DNA from: Xenophilus sp. L33
Lineage (GTDB): Bacteria; Pseudomonadota; Gammaproteobacteria; Burkholderiales; Burkholderiaceae_C
Direction of reading: 5' to 3'
Assembly (NCBI RefSeq): GCF_009765735.1
Contig: NZ_LMUW01000070.1
Coordinates: forward strand, 24,038 to 88,037
Length of the DNA: 64,000 bases
This document shows positions 27,855-38,459 of the stretch, one piece after another. How positions within the stretch are numbered: position 1 is the stretch's first letter; the number at the start of each line of letters is the position of its first letter. Under the pieces are notes generated by a model. That model had not been told where the DNA came from. It was given only the letters and a program-made list of their open reading frames with translations, and searched no databases. The translations under genes and the position numbers were made by a program.

Positions 27855-29393
27855 TCAACCTTGTGCGGCAACTCTCTCAGCTTGGCTCTGTAACTTGTTG
27901 AGCGCACTTAAGTATGCTTTGGCGGACGCCACCACGATGTCCGGATCGGCACCCACCCCATTGACAACGCGTCCTGCATTTTGCAGACGCACCGTCACCT
28001 CACCCTGACTCTCCGTCGATCCGCTGATCGCATTGACCGAATAGAGCACCATTTCGGCACCGCTGCGCACGCGGGCCTCGATCGCCTTCAGGGACGCATC
28101 GACCGGCCCGTTGCCGTCGGATTCACTGGTGACCTCCTCACCGCCCATCGTGAACACGATCCGGGCCTGCGGCCGTTCACCTGTTTCACTATGTTGCGAG
28201 AGCGACACAAAGCCAAACTGCTCACCAACGTGCGAGAGCTCCTCGTCGCTGACCAGCGCGAGGATGTCTTCGTCAAATATTTCACTTTTTTTATCGGCCA
28301 GTTCCTTGAAGCGGCCGAAGGCGGCGTTGATGTCGGCTTCGCTCTGCATCGTCACGCCCAGGTCCTGGAGGCGCTGCTTGAAGGCGTTGCGGCCGCTGAG
28401 CTTGCCCAGGACGATCTTGTTGGCGCTCCAGCCGACGTCCTCGGCCCGCATGATCTCGTAGGTGTCGCGGGCCTTGAGCACGCCGTCCTGGTGGATGCCG
28501 GACGCGTGGGCGAAGGCATTGGCACCGACCACCGCCTTGTTGGGCTGCACCACGAAGCCGGTGGTCTGGCTGACCATCCGGCTGGCCGCCACGATGTGGC
28601 GGGCGTCGATGCCGAGCTCGAGGTCGAAGTAGTCCTTGCGGGTCTTGACCGCCATCACGACCTCTTCGAGCGAACAGTTGCCGGCGCGCTCGCCCAGGCC
28701 GTTGATCGTGCACTCGATCTGCCGGGCGCCGCCGATCTTCACGCCAGCCAGCGAATTGGCCACCGCCATGCCCAGGTCGTTGTGGCAATGCACCGACCAG
28801 ACCGCGCGGTCGCTGTTGGGGATGCGTTCGCGCAGCGAGCGGATGAACTGGCCGTAGAGCTCGGGAATGGCGTAGCCGACCGTGTCGGGCACGTTGATCG
28901 TGGTCGCGCCTTCGGCGATCACGGTCTCGATCACGCGGCAGAGGAAGTCGGGATCGCTGCGGTAGCCGTCCTCGGGGCTGAACTCGACGTCGGCCACCAG
29001 GTTGCGCGCGAAGCGCACCGAGAGCTTCGCCTGCTCATGCACCTCGTCCGCGCTCATGCGCAGCTTCTTCTCCATGTGCAGCGGCGAGGTCGCGATGAAG
29101 GTGTGGATGCGGCTGCTGGCCGCGCCCTTGAGCGCCTCGGCCGCCCGCGAGATGTCGCGGTCGTTGGCCCGCGACAGGCCGCAGACCACCGAGTCCTTGA
29201 TCGATTCGGCGATGAGCCGCACCGCCTCGAAGTCGCCGTTCGAGCTGGCCGGGAAGCCGGCCTCGATGACGTCCACCTTGAGCCGCTCGAGCAGCCGCGC
29301 GATGCGCAGCTTCTCGTCCTTGGTCATGGAAGCGCCGGGCGACTGTTCGCCGTCGCGCAGGGTGGTGTCGAAGATGATGAGTTTGTCGGGCAT
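27855..29393 (-). CDS. leuA: 2-isopropylmalate synthase, type 1 (E. coli-like)
   Basis: Condenses acetyl-CoA with 2-ketoisovalerate, the first step of leucine synthesis. 512 aa. The TIM-barrel starts at [19 protein letters not shown], with the metal-binding [13 protein letters not shown] and the NGLGERAGN loop. The C-terminal LeuA dimer domain gives leucine feedback. It lies 53 bases downstream of a second, different leuA on the same strand, so both can be read from the leader-controlled promoter. The last part of the gene is slightly less GC-biased than its neighbours. No clear terminator follows it. Confidence 0.95.
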   Translation of the reverse strand: MPDKLIIFDTTLRDGEQSPGASMTKDEKLRIARLLERLKVDVIEAGFPASSNGDFEAVRLIAESIKDSVVCGLSRANDRDISRAAEALKGAASSRIHTFIATSPLHMEKKLRMSADEVHEQAKLSVRFARNLVADVEFSPEDGYRSDPDFLCRVIETVIAEGATTINVPDTVGYAIPELYGQFIRSLRERIPNSDRAVWSVHCHNDLGMAVANSLAGVKIGGARQIECTINGLGERAGNCSLEEVVMAVKTRKDYFDLELGIDARHIVAASRMVSQTTGFVVQPNKAVVGANAFAHASGIHQDGVLKARDTYEIMRAEDVGWSANKIVLGKLSGRNAFKQRLQDLGVTMQSEADINAAFGRFKELADKKSEIFDEDILALVSDEELSHVGEQFGFVSLSQHSETGERPQARIVFTMGGEEVTSESDGNGPVDASLKAIEARVRSGAEMVLYSVNAISGSTESQGEVTVRLQNAGRVVNGVGADPDIVVASAKAYLSALNKLQSQAERVAAQG

Positions 29394-29446
29394 CGCGGGG
29401 TCTCCAGGTTCGGCCGCGCGAGCCGACGTTCATCGGCTCGTCGCGC

Positions 29447-31150
29447 TCAGGCGGGTTGCGCCTCGGATTGTGCGCTGCGTGCGCCCTGCGCCCGTGCCCG
29501 GGTCAACCCCGAAACGATGGCGTTCAACGAGGCCGAGATGATGTTGGCGTCGATGCCGACACCGAACAGCGTGGTCGACTCGTCCACCCGCAGCTCGAGG
29601 TAGGCCACCGCCTGCGCATCGGCACCGGCGCCGATCGCGTGCTGGTGGTAGTCGATGACCCGCACCGCATGGCCGGTCGCGACCGAGAGCGCATGGATGA
29701 AGGCGTCGATCGGGCCGTTGCCGCGGCCTTCGATGGCGCGGACTTCACCCTCCCACGGCAGGTCGGCGCGCAGCAGCACCGAGGCCTTGGCGCCCTCGCC
29801 CTGCTCCTCGAGCACTTGGTGCTGCGGGCCGTTCTCGTCGCGAATGCCATATTCGCGCTCGAACAGCGCATAGAGGTCGGCGGCGGTCAGCTCCTTGCCG
29901 GCCACGTCCATGACGCGCTGCACGGTCTGGCTGAATTCCATCTGCAGCCGGCGCGGCAACTCGAGACCGTATTCGCTTTCGAGCAGGTAGGCGATGCCGC
30001 CCTTGCCCGACTGGCTGTTCACGCGGATCACCGCCTCGTAGCTACGGCCGACGTCCTTCGGGTCGATCGGCAGGTAGGGCATGTCCCAGATGTCGCCGTC
30101 CTTGCGCGCACCGAATGCCTTCTTGATCGCGTCCTGGTGCGAGCCCGAGAACGAGGTGTAGACCAGGTCGCCGACGTACGGATGGCGCGGGTGCACCGGC
30201 AGCTGGTTGCAGTGCTCGACCGTGGTGCGGATCTCGTCGATGTTCGAGAAGTCGAGCTCCGGCGAGACGCCCTGCGTGTAGAGGTTCAACGCCACGTTGA
30301 CCAGGTCGAGGTTGCCGGTGCGCTCGCCGTTGCCGAAGAGGCAGCCTTCGAGCCGGTCGGCGCCCGCCATCAGGGCGAACTCACCGGCGGCGGTGCCGGT
30401 GCCGCGGTCGTTGTGCGGATGGACCGACAGCACGATCGCATCGCGGCGCGCCAGGTTGCGGTGCATCCACTCGATCATGTCGGCGAAGATGTTCGGCGTC
30501 GAATGCTCGACCGTCGACGGCAGGTTGACGATGCACTTGCGAGCCGGGGTCGGCGCCCAGACCTCGGTCACCGCGTCGACCACGCGCTTGGAGAAGGCCA
30601 GGTCGGTGCCGGAGAACATCTCGGGCGAATACTGGAAGGTCCATTGCGTCGCCGGCTGCCTGGCGGCGCAGTCGTTGAACATGCGCGCGTGCGTGGTCGC
30701 GAGCTCGACGATCTGGTCCTCGTCCATGCCGAGCACCACGCGCCGCATGATCGGCGCCACCGCGTTGTAGAGGTGGACGATGGCGCGCGGTGCGCCCTGA
30801 AGCGCTTCGAAGGTGCGCTCGATCAGGTGGTCGCGGGCCTGCGTGAGCACCTGGATCGTCACGTCGTCGGGAATGCGGTCTTCCTCGATGAGCTTGCGCA
30901 CGAAGTCGAACTCGACCTGCGACGCAGAGGGAAAGCCGACCTCGATCTCCTTGAAGCCGATCGCCACCAGCTGCTCGAACATGCGCGTCTTGCGCGCAAT
31001 GTCCATGGGTTCCACCAGTGCCTGATTGCCGTCGCGCAGGTCGGTCGACAGCCAGATCGGCGCGCGGGTCAGCACGGCGTCCGGCCAGGTGCGGTCCTTC
31101 AAGGCGATCGGCGCGAAGGCGCGGTACTTGCGGTTGGGTTGCTTCAACAT
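29447..31150 (-). CDS. leuA: 2-isopropylmalate synthase, type 2 (long form)
   Basis: Same reaction as the neighbouring leuA but from the other subfamily, seen in actinobacteria, yeast and many Burkholderiales. 567 aa with an N-terminal extension ([19 protein letters not shown]), the catalytic [39 protein letters not shown], the NGERTGN loop, and a C-terminal regulatory domain. It begins 98 bases after a Leu-rich leader peptide and attenuator, so it is probably the regulated isozyme. The ribosome site before ATG 31150 is weak (GCGAG). Confidence 0.95.
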   Translation of the reverse strand: MLKQPNRKYRAFAPIALKDRTWPDAVLTRAPIWLSTDLRDGNQALVEPMDIARKTRMFEQLVAIGFKEIEVGFPSASQVEFDFVRKLIEEDRIPDDVTIQVLTQARDHLIERTFEALQGAPRAIVHLYNAVAPIMRRVVLGMDEDQIVELATTHARMFNDCAARQPATQWTFQYSPEMFSGTDLAFSKRVVDAVTEVWAPTPARKCIVNLPSTVEHSTPNIFADMIEWMHRNLARRDAIVLSVHPHNDRGTGTAAGEFALMAGADRLEGCLFGNGERTGNLDLVNVALNLYTQGVSPELDFSNIDEIRTTVEHCNQLPVHPRHPYVGDLVYTSFSGSHQDAIKKAFGARKDGDIWDMPYLPIDPKDVGRSYEAVIRVNSQSGKGGIAYLLESEYGLELPRRLQMEFSQTVQRVMDVAGKELTAADLYALFEREYGIRDENGPQHQVLEEQGEGAKASVLLRADLPWEGEVRAIEGRGNGPIDAFIHALSVATGHAVRVIDYHQHAIGAGADAQAVAYLELRVDESTTLFGVGIDANIISASLNAIVSGLTRARAQGARSAQSEAQPA

Positions 31151-31192
31151 CTGGATTTACTCGCTGTGGTTGGAATCCACCAGCAACCCCAA

Positions 31193-31226
31193 TCAAAACG
31201 GCCCGTTGCTGGTGCGAACGGGCCGT
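31193..31226 (-). terminator. Attenuator terminator of the leuA leader
   Basis: On the minus strand a perfect 10-bp stem (31217-31226 with 31198-31207) and 9-base loop are followed by TTTTGATT. It lies between the leader peptide stop and leuA. A competing 10-bp inverted repeat (31205-31214 with 31178-31187) overlaps its loop and arm, so two exclusive RNA folds are possible. Together these fit a transcription attenuator. Confidence 0.75.
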
Positions 31227-31247
31227 GGTGAGGGATTTGCGCGCGCG

Positions 31248-31301
31248 CTACCTTCTCCGCCCGAAGGGGATCAGTAGTAGGGCCAGCGAAATCTTGTTCA
31301 T
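31248..31301 (-). CDS. leuL: Leucine leader peptide
   Basis: A 17-residue peptide, MNKISLALLLIPFGRRR, read just upstream of the attenuator hairpin. Four of its residues are Leu, three of them consecutive, and two use CTA, a rare codon in this GC-rich genome. Ribosome stalling on these codons when leucyl-tRNA is scarce would change folding of the following RNA and let transcription reach leuA. The Shine-Dalgarno sequence is weak, which is the main doubt. Peptide, hairpin and gene order are seen directly; the mechanism is inference from known amino acid operon leaders. Confidence 0.7.
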   Translation of the reverse strand: MNKISLALLLIPFGRRR

Positions 31302-31329
31302 GAGGGTCGCGACTTTATCACAGGCCGGC

Positions 31330-32157
31330 TCAGTTGTGCAGGCCGCGCTCGTCCGGCTCGTCGGTCGAGATGCTGATGACGCTCACCTGCTGGCCCTTGG
31401 CCTTGCGCCAGCCGTAGACCACGTAGCCGCTCAGGCCGTAGATGACGAAGAGGCTGAAGAGCACCGTCGGCGGATGGATGTTGATGACCGCGATGCCGAG
31501 CGCGATCAGCACGATCACGGCGAAGGGCACGCTGCGCTTCATCTGCACGTCCTTGAAGCTGTAGAACGGCGCGTTGGTCACCATCGACAGGCCGGCGTAG
31601 AGCGTGAAGGCGAAGGTGATCCAGGTGATCTGGTTCCACGACAGGAACAGCACGTCGCCGCCGCGCTTGCCCCACTCGGTCACCAGCCAGATGAAGCCGG
31701 CGACCAGTGCCGCCGCCGCGGGCGACGGCAGGCCCTGGAACCAGCGCTTGTCGACCACGCCGGTGTTGACGTTGAAGCGGGCCAGCCGCAAGGCGGCGCA
31801 GGCGCAGTAGACGAAGGCGGCGATCCAGCCCCAGCGGCCCAGGCCCTTCAGCGACCACTCGTAGGCGATGAGCGCGGGCGCGGCGCCGAAGGACACCATG
31901 TCCGACAGCGAATCCATCTGCTCGCCGAAGGCACTCTGGGTGTTGGTCATGCGCGCCACGCGGCCGTCCAGGCTGTCGAGGATCATGGCCGCGAAGACGC
32001 CGAGCGCGGCCTGGTCGAAGCTGGCGTTCATCGCCATCACGATCGCGTAGAAGCCGCCGAAGAGCGCCGCCAGCGTGAACAGGTTGGGCAGGATGTAGAT
32101 GCCCTTGCGCCGCTTGCGGGTCGGCGGCTCGTCCATCAGCGCGTCGTCGTCAAGCAT
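31330..32157 (-). CDS. pssA: CDP-diacylglycerol--serine O-phosphatidyltransferase
   Basis: Integral membrane enzyme that makes phosphatidylserine, the precursor of phosphatidylethanolamine. 275 aa from ATG 32157, with GGAGG upstream. The CDP-alcohol phosphatidyltransferase motif is seen in LDSLDGRVARMTNTQSAFGEQMDSLSD (the last two Asp are catalytic). About eight membrane helices follow KGIYILPNLFTLAALFGG. It lies between ilvC and leuA, a Burkholderiales arrangement, but the decarboxylase gene psd often found beside it is not here. Confidence 0.93.
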   Translation of the reverse strand: MLDDDALMDEPPTRKRRKGIYILPNLFTLAALFGGFYAIVMAMNASFDQAALGVFAAMILDSLDGRVARMTNTQSAFGEQMDSLSDMVSFGAAPALIAYEWSLKGLGRWGWIAAFVYCACAALRLARFNVNTGVVDKRWFQGLPSPAAAALVAGFIWLVTEWGKRGGDVLFLSWNQITWITFAFTLYAGLSMVTNAPFYSFKDVQMKRSVPFAVIVLIALGIAVINIHPPTVLFSLFVIYGLSGYVVYGWRKAKGQQVSVISISTDEPDERGLHN

Positions 32158-32294
32158 GCGACCGGCCTCCGCGGCGCGGCGCGCAGGTGCGCGATGCGCG
32201 ATCGGCGCCGGGCGCAGCCGGACGGAATACGAGACGGGCAATGGGGGGCATGGGTGCGGAAGTTTAGTTCAGGCGCAGCGGGCGCCTCAAAAGA

Positions 32295-32318
32295 ACAGGG
32301 CCACGAAAGTGGCCCTGT
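32295..32318 (-). terminator. Intrinsic terminator of ilvC
   Basis: Perfect 10-bp stem ACAGGGCCAC/GTGGCCCTGT with a tetraloop, starting 11 bases after the ilvC stop and followed on the minus strand by TCTTTT. It separates the ilv genes from pssA and leuA. Confidence 0.85.
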
Positions 32319-32328
32319 CGTCGCCCGT

Positions 32329-33880
<1,552 letters not shown>

Positions 33881-33970
33881 GTCGAATGGACTCCTCTTTT
33901 CGCCGCCCTCCCCCGCGCACGGTAATGCGCGGGCTCGACGGACAATAGATTCGTCAACTTAAGGTTGAAA

Positions 33971-33990
33971 CCCGCTCTTTCGGAAGCGGG
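33971..33990 (-). terminator. Hairpin between ilvB and ilvH
   Basis: Inverted repeat CCCGCT/AGCGGG with an 8-base loop, 25 bases after the ilvB stop and followed on the minus strand by TTTCAACC. A second hairpin (33912-33919 with 33926-33933) lies closer to ilvH. These could reduce read-through or process the transcript so that subunit levels differ. The T-run is short. Confidence 0.4.
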
Positions 33991-34015
33991 GACTTGTGGC
34001 TCGCCTTCGCTCGCC

Positions 34016-35800
34016 CTAGAGGTCTTCGGAACCCAGCAGCATCTCGGTGATGCCCATGCCCGCCTTGACCATCGGGAACACGTTCTCGGTCGGGTCGGTG
34101 CGGAAGTCCATGAACACCGTGCGGTCCTTGAGCTTGCGCGCCTCGCGCAGCGCCGGCTCCACGTCCTGCGGCCGCTCGATCAGCAGGCCGACGTGGCCAT
34201 AGGCCTCGGCCAGCTTCACGAAGTTGGGCAGCGCGTCCATGTAGCTGTGGCTGTAGCGGCCGGAGTATTCGATCTCCTGCCACTGGCGCACCATGCCCAG
34301 GTAGCGGTTGTTGAGCGCGCAGATCTTGATCGGCGTGTTGTATTGCAGGCAGGTGGAAAGCTCCTGGATGCACATCTGCACCGAGCCTTCGCCGGTGATG
34401 CAGAACACTTCCGAATCGGGCTTGGCCAGCTTGATGCCCATCGCGTACGGAATGCCCACGCCCATCGTGCCCAGGCCGCCGGAATTGATCCAGCGCCGCG
34501 GTTCGTCGAAGCGGTAGTACTGCGCCGCCCACATCTGGTGCTGGCCGACGTCCGACGTGATGTAGGTGTCGGTGTCCTTGGTCATGTTCCAGAGGGTCTC
34601 GACCACGTGCTGCGGCTTGATGACGTCCTTGTTGCCGCGGTCGTACTTCAGGCAGTCCTTGCCGCGCCATTCCTCGATCGTGTTCCACCAACTGGCGAGC
34701 GCCGCGGCGTCGGGCTTGGTGGTGCTCTCGCGGATCATCGAGATCAGCTCGGTCAGCACGTCTTTCACGTCGCCGACGATCGGGATGTCGACCTTCACGC
34801 GCTTGGAGATGCTCGACGGGTCGATGTCGATGTGGATGATCTTGCGTTCGTTCTGCGCGAAGTGCTTGGGATTGCCGATCACGCGGTCGTCGAAGCGCGC
34901 GCCGACGGCCAGCAGCACGTCGCAGTTCTGCATCGCGTTGTTGGCTTCGATCGTGCCGTGCATGCCCAGCATGCCGAGGAACTTGCGGTCGCTCGCCGGA
35001 TAGGCACCCAGGCCCATCAGCGTGTTGGTGACCGGGTAGCCGAGCAGGTCGACCAGCGCGCGCAGTTCGTTGGTGGCGTTGCTCAGGAGCACGCCGCCAC
35101 CGGTGTAGATGTAGGGCCGCTTGGCGTTCAGCAGCAGCTGCAGGGCCTTGCGGATCTGGCCGCCGTGGCCCTTCTTGACCGGGTTGTACGAGCGCATCTC
35201 GACCTTGTCGGGATAGCCGGCGTACGGAACCTTCTTGAACGACACGTCCTTCGGCACGTCGACCACCACCGGACCGGGACGGCCGGTGCGGGCGATGTGG
35301 AAGGCTTTCTTCATGGTCATCGCCAGGTCCTTCGGATCCTTGACGAGGAAGTTGTGCTTGACGATCGGGCGGGTGATGCCGACGGTGTCGCACTCCTGGA
35401 AGGCGTCCAGGCCGATCGCGGCGGTCGGGACCTGGCCCGAGATGATCACCATCGGGATCGAGTCCATGTAGGCGGTCGCGATGCCGGTGACGGCATTGGT
35501 CAGGCCCGGGCCGGAGGTGACCAGCGCCACGCCGACGTCGCCGGTGGCGCGGGCGTAGCCGTCGGCCGCATGCACCGCCGCCTGCTCGTGGCGCACCAGC
35601 ACGTGCTGGATGGTGTCCTGCTTGTAGAACGCGTCGTAGATGTAGAGCACGGCGCCGCCCGGATAGCCCCAGACGTACTTGACGCCTTCGGCCTGGATTG
35701 CCTTGACCAGCACTTCGGCGCCCATGAGTTCTTGCGATTGATTGCCGGCGGATGAAGACGCGGCGGCTGCGGAAGCGAGTTCCGCCTTCGAGATTTCCAT
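34016..35800 (-). CDS. ilvB: Acetolactate synthase large (catalytic) subunit
   Basis: Thiamine diphosphate- and FAD-dependent enzyme forming acetolactate or acetohydroxybutyrate. 594 aa from ATG 35800. Motifs seen: GYPGGAVLYIYDAF, the activating Glu in RHEQAAVHAADGYAR, FAD-binding central domain, and the ThDP region ending CALNNRYLGMVRQWQ. An in-frame ATG at 35893 would add 31 residues, but those look unlike the family, so the shorter form is preferred. It heads the ilvB-ilvH-ilvC set and is divergent from the sigma factor gene. Confidence 0.95.
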   Translation of the reverse strand: MEISKAELASAAAASSSAGNQSQELMGAEVLVKAIQAEGVKYVWGYPGGAVLYIYDAFYKQDTIQHVLVRHEQAAVHAADGYARATGDVGVALVTSGPGLTNAVTGIATAYMDSIPMVIISGQVPTAAIGLDAFQECDTVGITRPIVKHNFLVKDPKDLAMTMKKAFHIARTGRPGPVVVDVPKDVSFKKVPYAGYPDKVEMRSYNPVKKGHGGQIRKALQLLLNAKRPYIYTGGGVLLSNATNELRALVDLLGYPVTNTLMGLGAYPASDRKFLGMLGMHGTIEANNAMQNCDVLLAVGARFDDRVIGNPKHFAQNERKIIHIDIDPSSISKRVKVDIPIVGDVKDVLTELISMIRESTTKPDAAALASWWNTIEEWRGKDCLKYDRGNKDVIKPQHVVETLWNMTKDTDTYITSDVGQHQMWAAQYYRFDEPRRWINSGGLGTMGVGIPYAMGIKLAKPDSEVFCITGEGSVQMCIQELSTCLQYNTPIKICALNNRYLGMVRQWQEIEYSGRYSHSYMDALPNFVKLAEAYGHVGLLIERPQDVEPALREARKLKDRTVFMDFRTDPTENVFPMVKAGMGITEMLLGSEDL

Positions 35801-36084
35801 GATAAACCTTTGTGTTTTTTCGGGAACGAAAAACCTTGGGTGCCCCTTCGCCAGCTCTTTTGAAGCCGCGTCGGGACTTGAGGCCAAAGCCATGAGCGAA
35901 CCTGTATTCCGCCGGACCTTGACCCGTTTGCCTTTTGACTGCAACCGCCGATTATGACACTTGTTTCGGGTCGTTTGGCCGACGGCCGAGGCGAGAATCG
36001 GTAAAGGGCATAATTCGGGGCAGAAAAATCCTGGCGTTCCCATGGCGCCTTTCCCACACGGCGCTCTTCTTGCGCCCGATTCGT

Positions 36085-36651
36085 TTGGCAACTGAAAAAG
36101 AACTTTCCGACTTCCTGAAAAGCGTCGAACGACGGGCCTTCAAGCGCTCGGTCTACCACGTACGGGACGAAGAAGCGGCGCTCGACATCGTGCAGGACAG
36201 CATGATGAAACTGGCCGAGCACTACGGCGACAAGCCGGCCAACGAGTTGCCGATGCTGTTCCAGCGGATCCTGTCGAACTGCACCCTCGACTGGTTCCGG
36301 CGCCAGAAAACCCGGCGAGCCCTTTTCTCGAACCTGAGCGATTTCGAATCGGTGGACGACGACGGGGAATTCGACCTGCTCGAACATGTCCAATCCCCCA
36401 CCGACACCCGCGAAAGCGAGAGCGCCGAGGACACCACCCGCCGCGCCCAGATCTTTCGCGAGATCGAGGAAGAGATCGCCGCCCTGCCCGGCCGTCAACG
36501 CGAGGCCTTTCTGATGCGTTACTGGGAGGAAATGGATGTCGCCGAGACGGCCGCCGCGATGGGATGTTCCGAAGGGAGCGTCAAGACCCATTGCTCGCGC
36601 GCCGTGCACGCCTTGGGCAAGGCGCTCAAAGCCAAGGGAATCACGCTATGA
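36085..36651 (+). CDS. ECF-like RNA polymerase sigma factor
   Basis: 188 aa. Region 2 is visible as AALDIVQDSMMKLAEHYGDKP with the DWFRRQKTRRAL segment for -10 recognition, and region 4 as LPGRQREAFLMRYWEEMDVAETAAAMGCSEGSVKTHCSRAV (helix-turn-helix for the -35). The start is inferred as TTG 36085 before ATEKELSDFL, since no in-frame ATG or GTG fits; the ribosome site is poor. It overlaps the next gene by four bases (ATGA). A CATAAT box lies about 75 bases upstream. It is divergent from ilvB. What it regulates is unknown. Confidence 0.88.
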   Translation: MATEKELSDFLKSVERRAFKRSVYHVRDEEAALDIVQDSMMKLAEHYGDKPANELPMLFQRILSNCTLDWFRRQKTRRALFSNLSDFESVDDDGEFDLLEHVQSPTDTRESESAEDTTRRAQIFREIEEEIAALPGRQREAFLMRYWEEMDVAETAAAMGCSEGSVKTHCSRAVHALGKALKAKGITL

Positions 36652-37103
36652 AAACAACGCTCTCCACGCCCGCCGCGGCCCTCGAGGAACAGTTCGGCCG
36701 GCGAGTCGCCGCCCGCCTGACGGCCGGCAACCTGGACCTGACGCACGAGGTCAGCGAGCGCCTGCGCGCCGCCCGGATGCAGGCGATCGCCAACCGCAAG
36801 ACGGTGCCGCAACTGCGCGCCGCGCCGGTGGTGGTGAAGAGCGGATCCTCGGCCGCGCTCGGCGGCGGCTGGGGCTGGTGGACCCGCATCGGCGCGGTCG
36901 TGCCGCTGGTGGCGCTGGCCGCCGGGCTGGTGGCGATCAGCGTGATGCAGGACGACAGCCGCACCGACGAGCTGGCGGCGGTCGACTCCGCCCTGCTGAC
37001 CGATGCGCTGCCGCCGGCGGCGTACACCGATCCGGGCTTCGCGCAGTTCGTCCAGACCAGCGCCAGCGCGGCCGCTGCGCCGGGCGCCGTGACGACGCCG
37101 TGA
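36648..37103 (+). CDS. DUF3619 family single-pass membrane protein, candidate anti-sigma factor
   Basis: 151 aa. The N-terminal 78 residues are soluble and helical (LEEQFGRRVAARLTAG, DLTHEVSERLRAARMQA), followed by one transmembrane helix at about 79-101 (RIGAVVPLVALAAGLVAISV) and a short C-terminal tail of about 50 residues that would be periplasmic. It is translationally coupled to the sigma factor gene. This is the architecture and gene order of anti-sigma factors, but DUF3619 has no established function that I know, so the role is inference. Confidence 0.85.
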   Translation: MKTTLSTPAAALEEQFGRRVAARLTAGNLDLTHEVSERLRAARMQAIANRKTVPQLRAAPVVVKSGSSAALGGGWGWWTRIGAVVPLVALAAGLVAISVMQDDSRTDELAAVDSALLTDALPPAAYTDPGFAQFVQTSASAAAAPGAVTTP

Positions 37104-37125
37104 GCGCGCCCTGAACCCGATCCGA

Positions 37126-37872
37126 ATGCCCGGCCTGACGACGCTGAAGAACTCCGCCGCGCCCGCCGTGGCAGCCCTGCTGCTGCTGGCCCTGGCCGGC
37201 CTGACCCCGAGCGTGGGCGCGCAGCCCGGCAAATCCGCCGCCGCGCCGGCTTCCACGGGCGCCTCCGCCACCACTTCCGCGGCCAAGCCCGCCCAGTCCA
37301 AGCCGCTCTGGCGCGAGCTGACGCAGCGCCAGCAGCGTGCGCTGGAGCCGCTGGCCTCGAACTGGGACGAGCTGACCGAGGCCCACAAGCAGAAGTGGCT
37401 GGCCATGTCGCGCAACTACGCCGAGCTGTCGCCCGCCGAGCAGGAGACGCTGCACAGCCGCATGACCGACTGGTCGCGCCTGAGCAACCAGCAGCGCGAG
37501 CAGGCCCGGCAGAACTTCGCCGCGGTCAAGCAGGTGCCGCCGGACGTCCGCAAGGCCAAGTGGGAGGCCTACCAGGCCCTGAGCGAGGAAGAAAAGCGCC
37601 AGCTGGCTGCCAAGGCCAGGCCGGTCCAGGCGCCCGGCGCGGCCGCCCTGCCGCGCCCGGGCGCGCAGAAGTTCGCGCCGGTGCCGGTGGCGCTCGACGG
37701 CAAGCCGGGGCCGCGGATCCAGCTGGCACCGCCGGCCAAATCGGCCGGCCCCGCCACGGATGCCACCATCAGCGAGGCCCGCCCTTCCAGCATTCCGCCG
37801 GCGACCTCTTCCGCCCCGGTGCCGCCCGAAGCGCAGGTGCCGACCCCGCCTCCGCCCCCCGAGCGGCCCTGA
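37126..37872 (+). CDS. DUF3106 family exported protein with L[ST]xx[QE] repeats
   Basis: 248 aa. An N-terminal signal helix (AVAALLLLALAGLTPSVGA) exports it to the periplasm. The middle is a helical region with repeated motifs of the form L-S/T-x-x-Q/E: LTQRQ, LTEAH, LSPAE, LSNQQ, LSEEE, spaced with Trp residues. This recalls the LTxxQ helices of CpxP, Spy and CnrX periplasmic stress sensors. The C-terminal third is Pro/Ala-rich and likely disordered. It follows the sigma/DUF3619 pair by 22 bases. The domain name is recalled; the sensor idea is inference. Confidence 0.82.
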   Translation: MPGLTTLKNSAAPAVAALLLLALAGLTPSVGAQPGKSAAAPASTGASATTSAAKPAQSKPLWRELTQRQQRALEPLASNWDELTEAHKQKWLAMSRNYAELSPAEQETLHSRMTDWSRLSNQQREQARQNFAAVKQVPPDVRKAKWEAYQALSEEEKRQLAAKARPVQAPGAAALPRPGAQKFAPVPVALDGKPGPRIQLAPPAKSAGPATDATISEARPSSIPPATSSAPVPPEAQVPTPPPPPERP

Positions 37873-37883
37873 GCGCAGCGTCG

Positions 37884-38459
37884 ATGGCACCCACTTCTTC
37901 CGGCGATCCCGGACAGGCGCTCGCGCCGGCGCCCGGCACCGCCGCCACCGCCGCACTCCCGCCCGACGGCTTGCAGGCGCCCGGCCTCTGGCGCCGCATG
38001 GCCTGCTGGACCTACGAGGGCATGCTGATGTTCGCCGTGGTCTTCGTGGCCGGCTGGCTCTTCAGCACCCTGGGCCAGATGCGCGACGCCATGGATTCGC
38101 GCCGGCACCTGCTGCAGGCCTTCCTGTTCGTGGTCTTCGGGGTCTATTTCGTCTGGTTCTGGATCCACGGTCAGACGCTGGCGATGAAGACCTGGGGCAT
38201 CCGCGTGGTCGACCGCTTCGGCCGGCCGCTCACGCAGGGCCGGGCGCTCTTGCGCTATCTCTTGTGCTGGGTCTGGTTCCTGCCCTCGCTGGCGGCGATC
38301 GCGCCCTTCAAGCTGGGCGGCGGCGAATCGACCGTGCTGATCTTCGGCTGGGTCGCGGTCTGGGCCCTGCTGTCCCGCTTTCACCCGCAGCGCCAGTTCT
38401 GGCACGACGCCTGGGCCGGCACCCGGCTGATCCCGTCCAAGCCGATGAGCCGGGGATGA
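37884..38459 (+). CDS. RDD family membrane protein
   Basis: 191 aa with a Pro/Ala-rich N-terminus and an RDD domain: WRRMACWTYEGMLMFAVVFVAGW in place of the usual Arg-Asp-Asp start, then further helices (LLQAFLFVVFGVYFVWFW) and the MKTWGIRVVDRFGRPLTQGRAL segment. Three to four membrane helices are predicted. The family is of uncertain function; some members are ion or toxin-related transporters. It overlaps dgkA by four bases and follows the DUF3106 gene by 11 bases. Confidence 0.88.
   Translation: MAPTSSGDPGQALAPAPGTAATAALPPDGLQAPGLWRRMACWTYEGMLMFAVVFVAGWLFSTLGQMRDAMDSRRHLLQAFLFVVFGVYFVWFWIHGQTLAMKTWGIRVVDRFGRPLTQGRALLRYLLCWVWFLPSLAAIAPFKLGGGESTVLIFGWVAVWALLSRFHPQRQFWHDAWAGTRLIPSKPMSRG

Noticed and set aside
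35801..36084. An attenuator leader peptide ahead of ilvB
   Set aside because: No short frame with runs of Leu, Val or Ile codons is present; the upstream ATG is simply in frame with ilvB.
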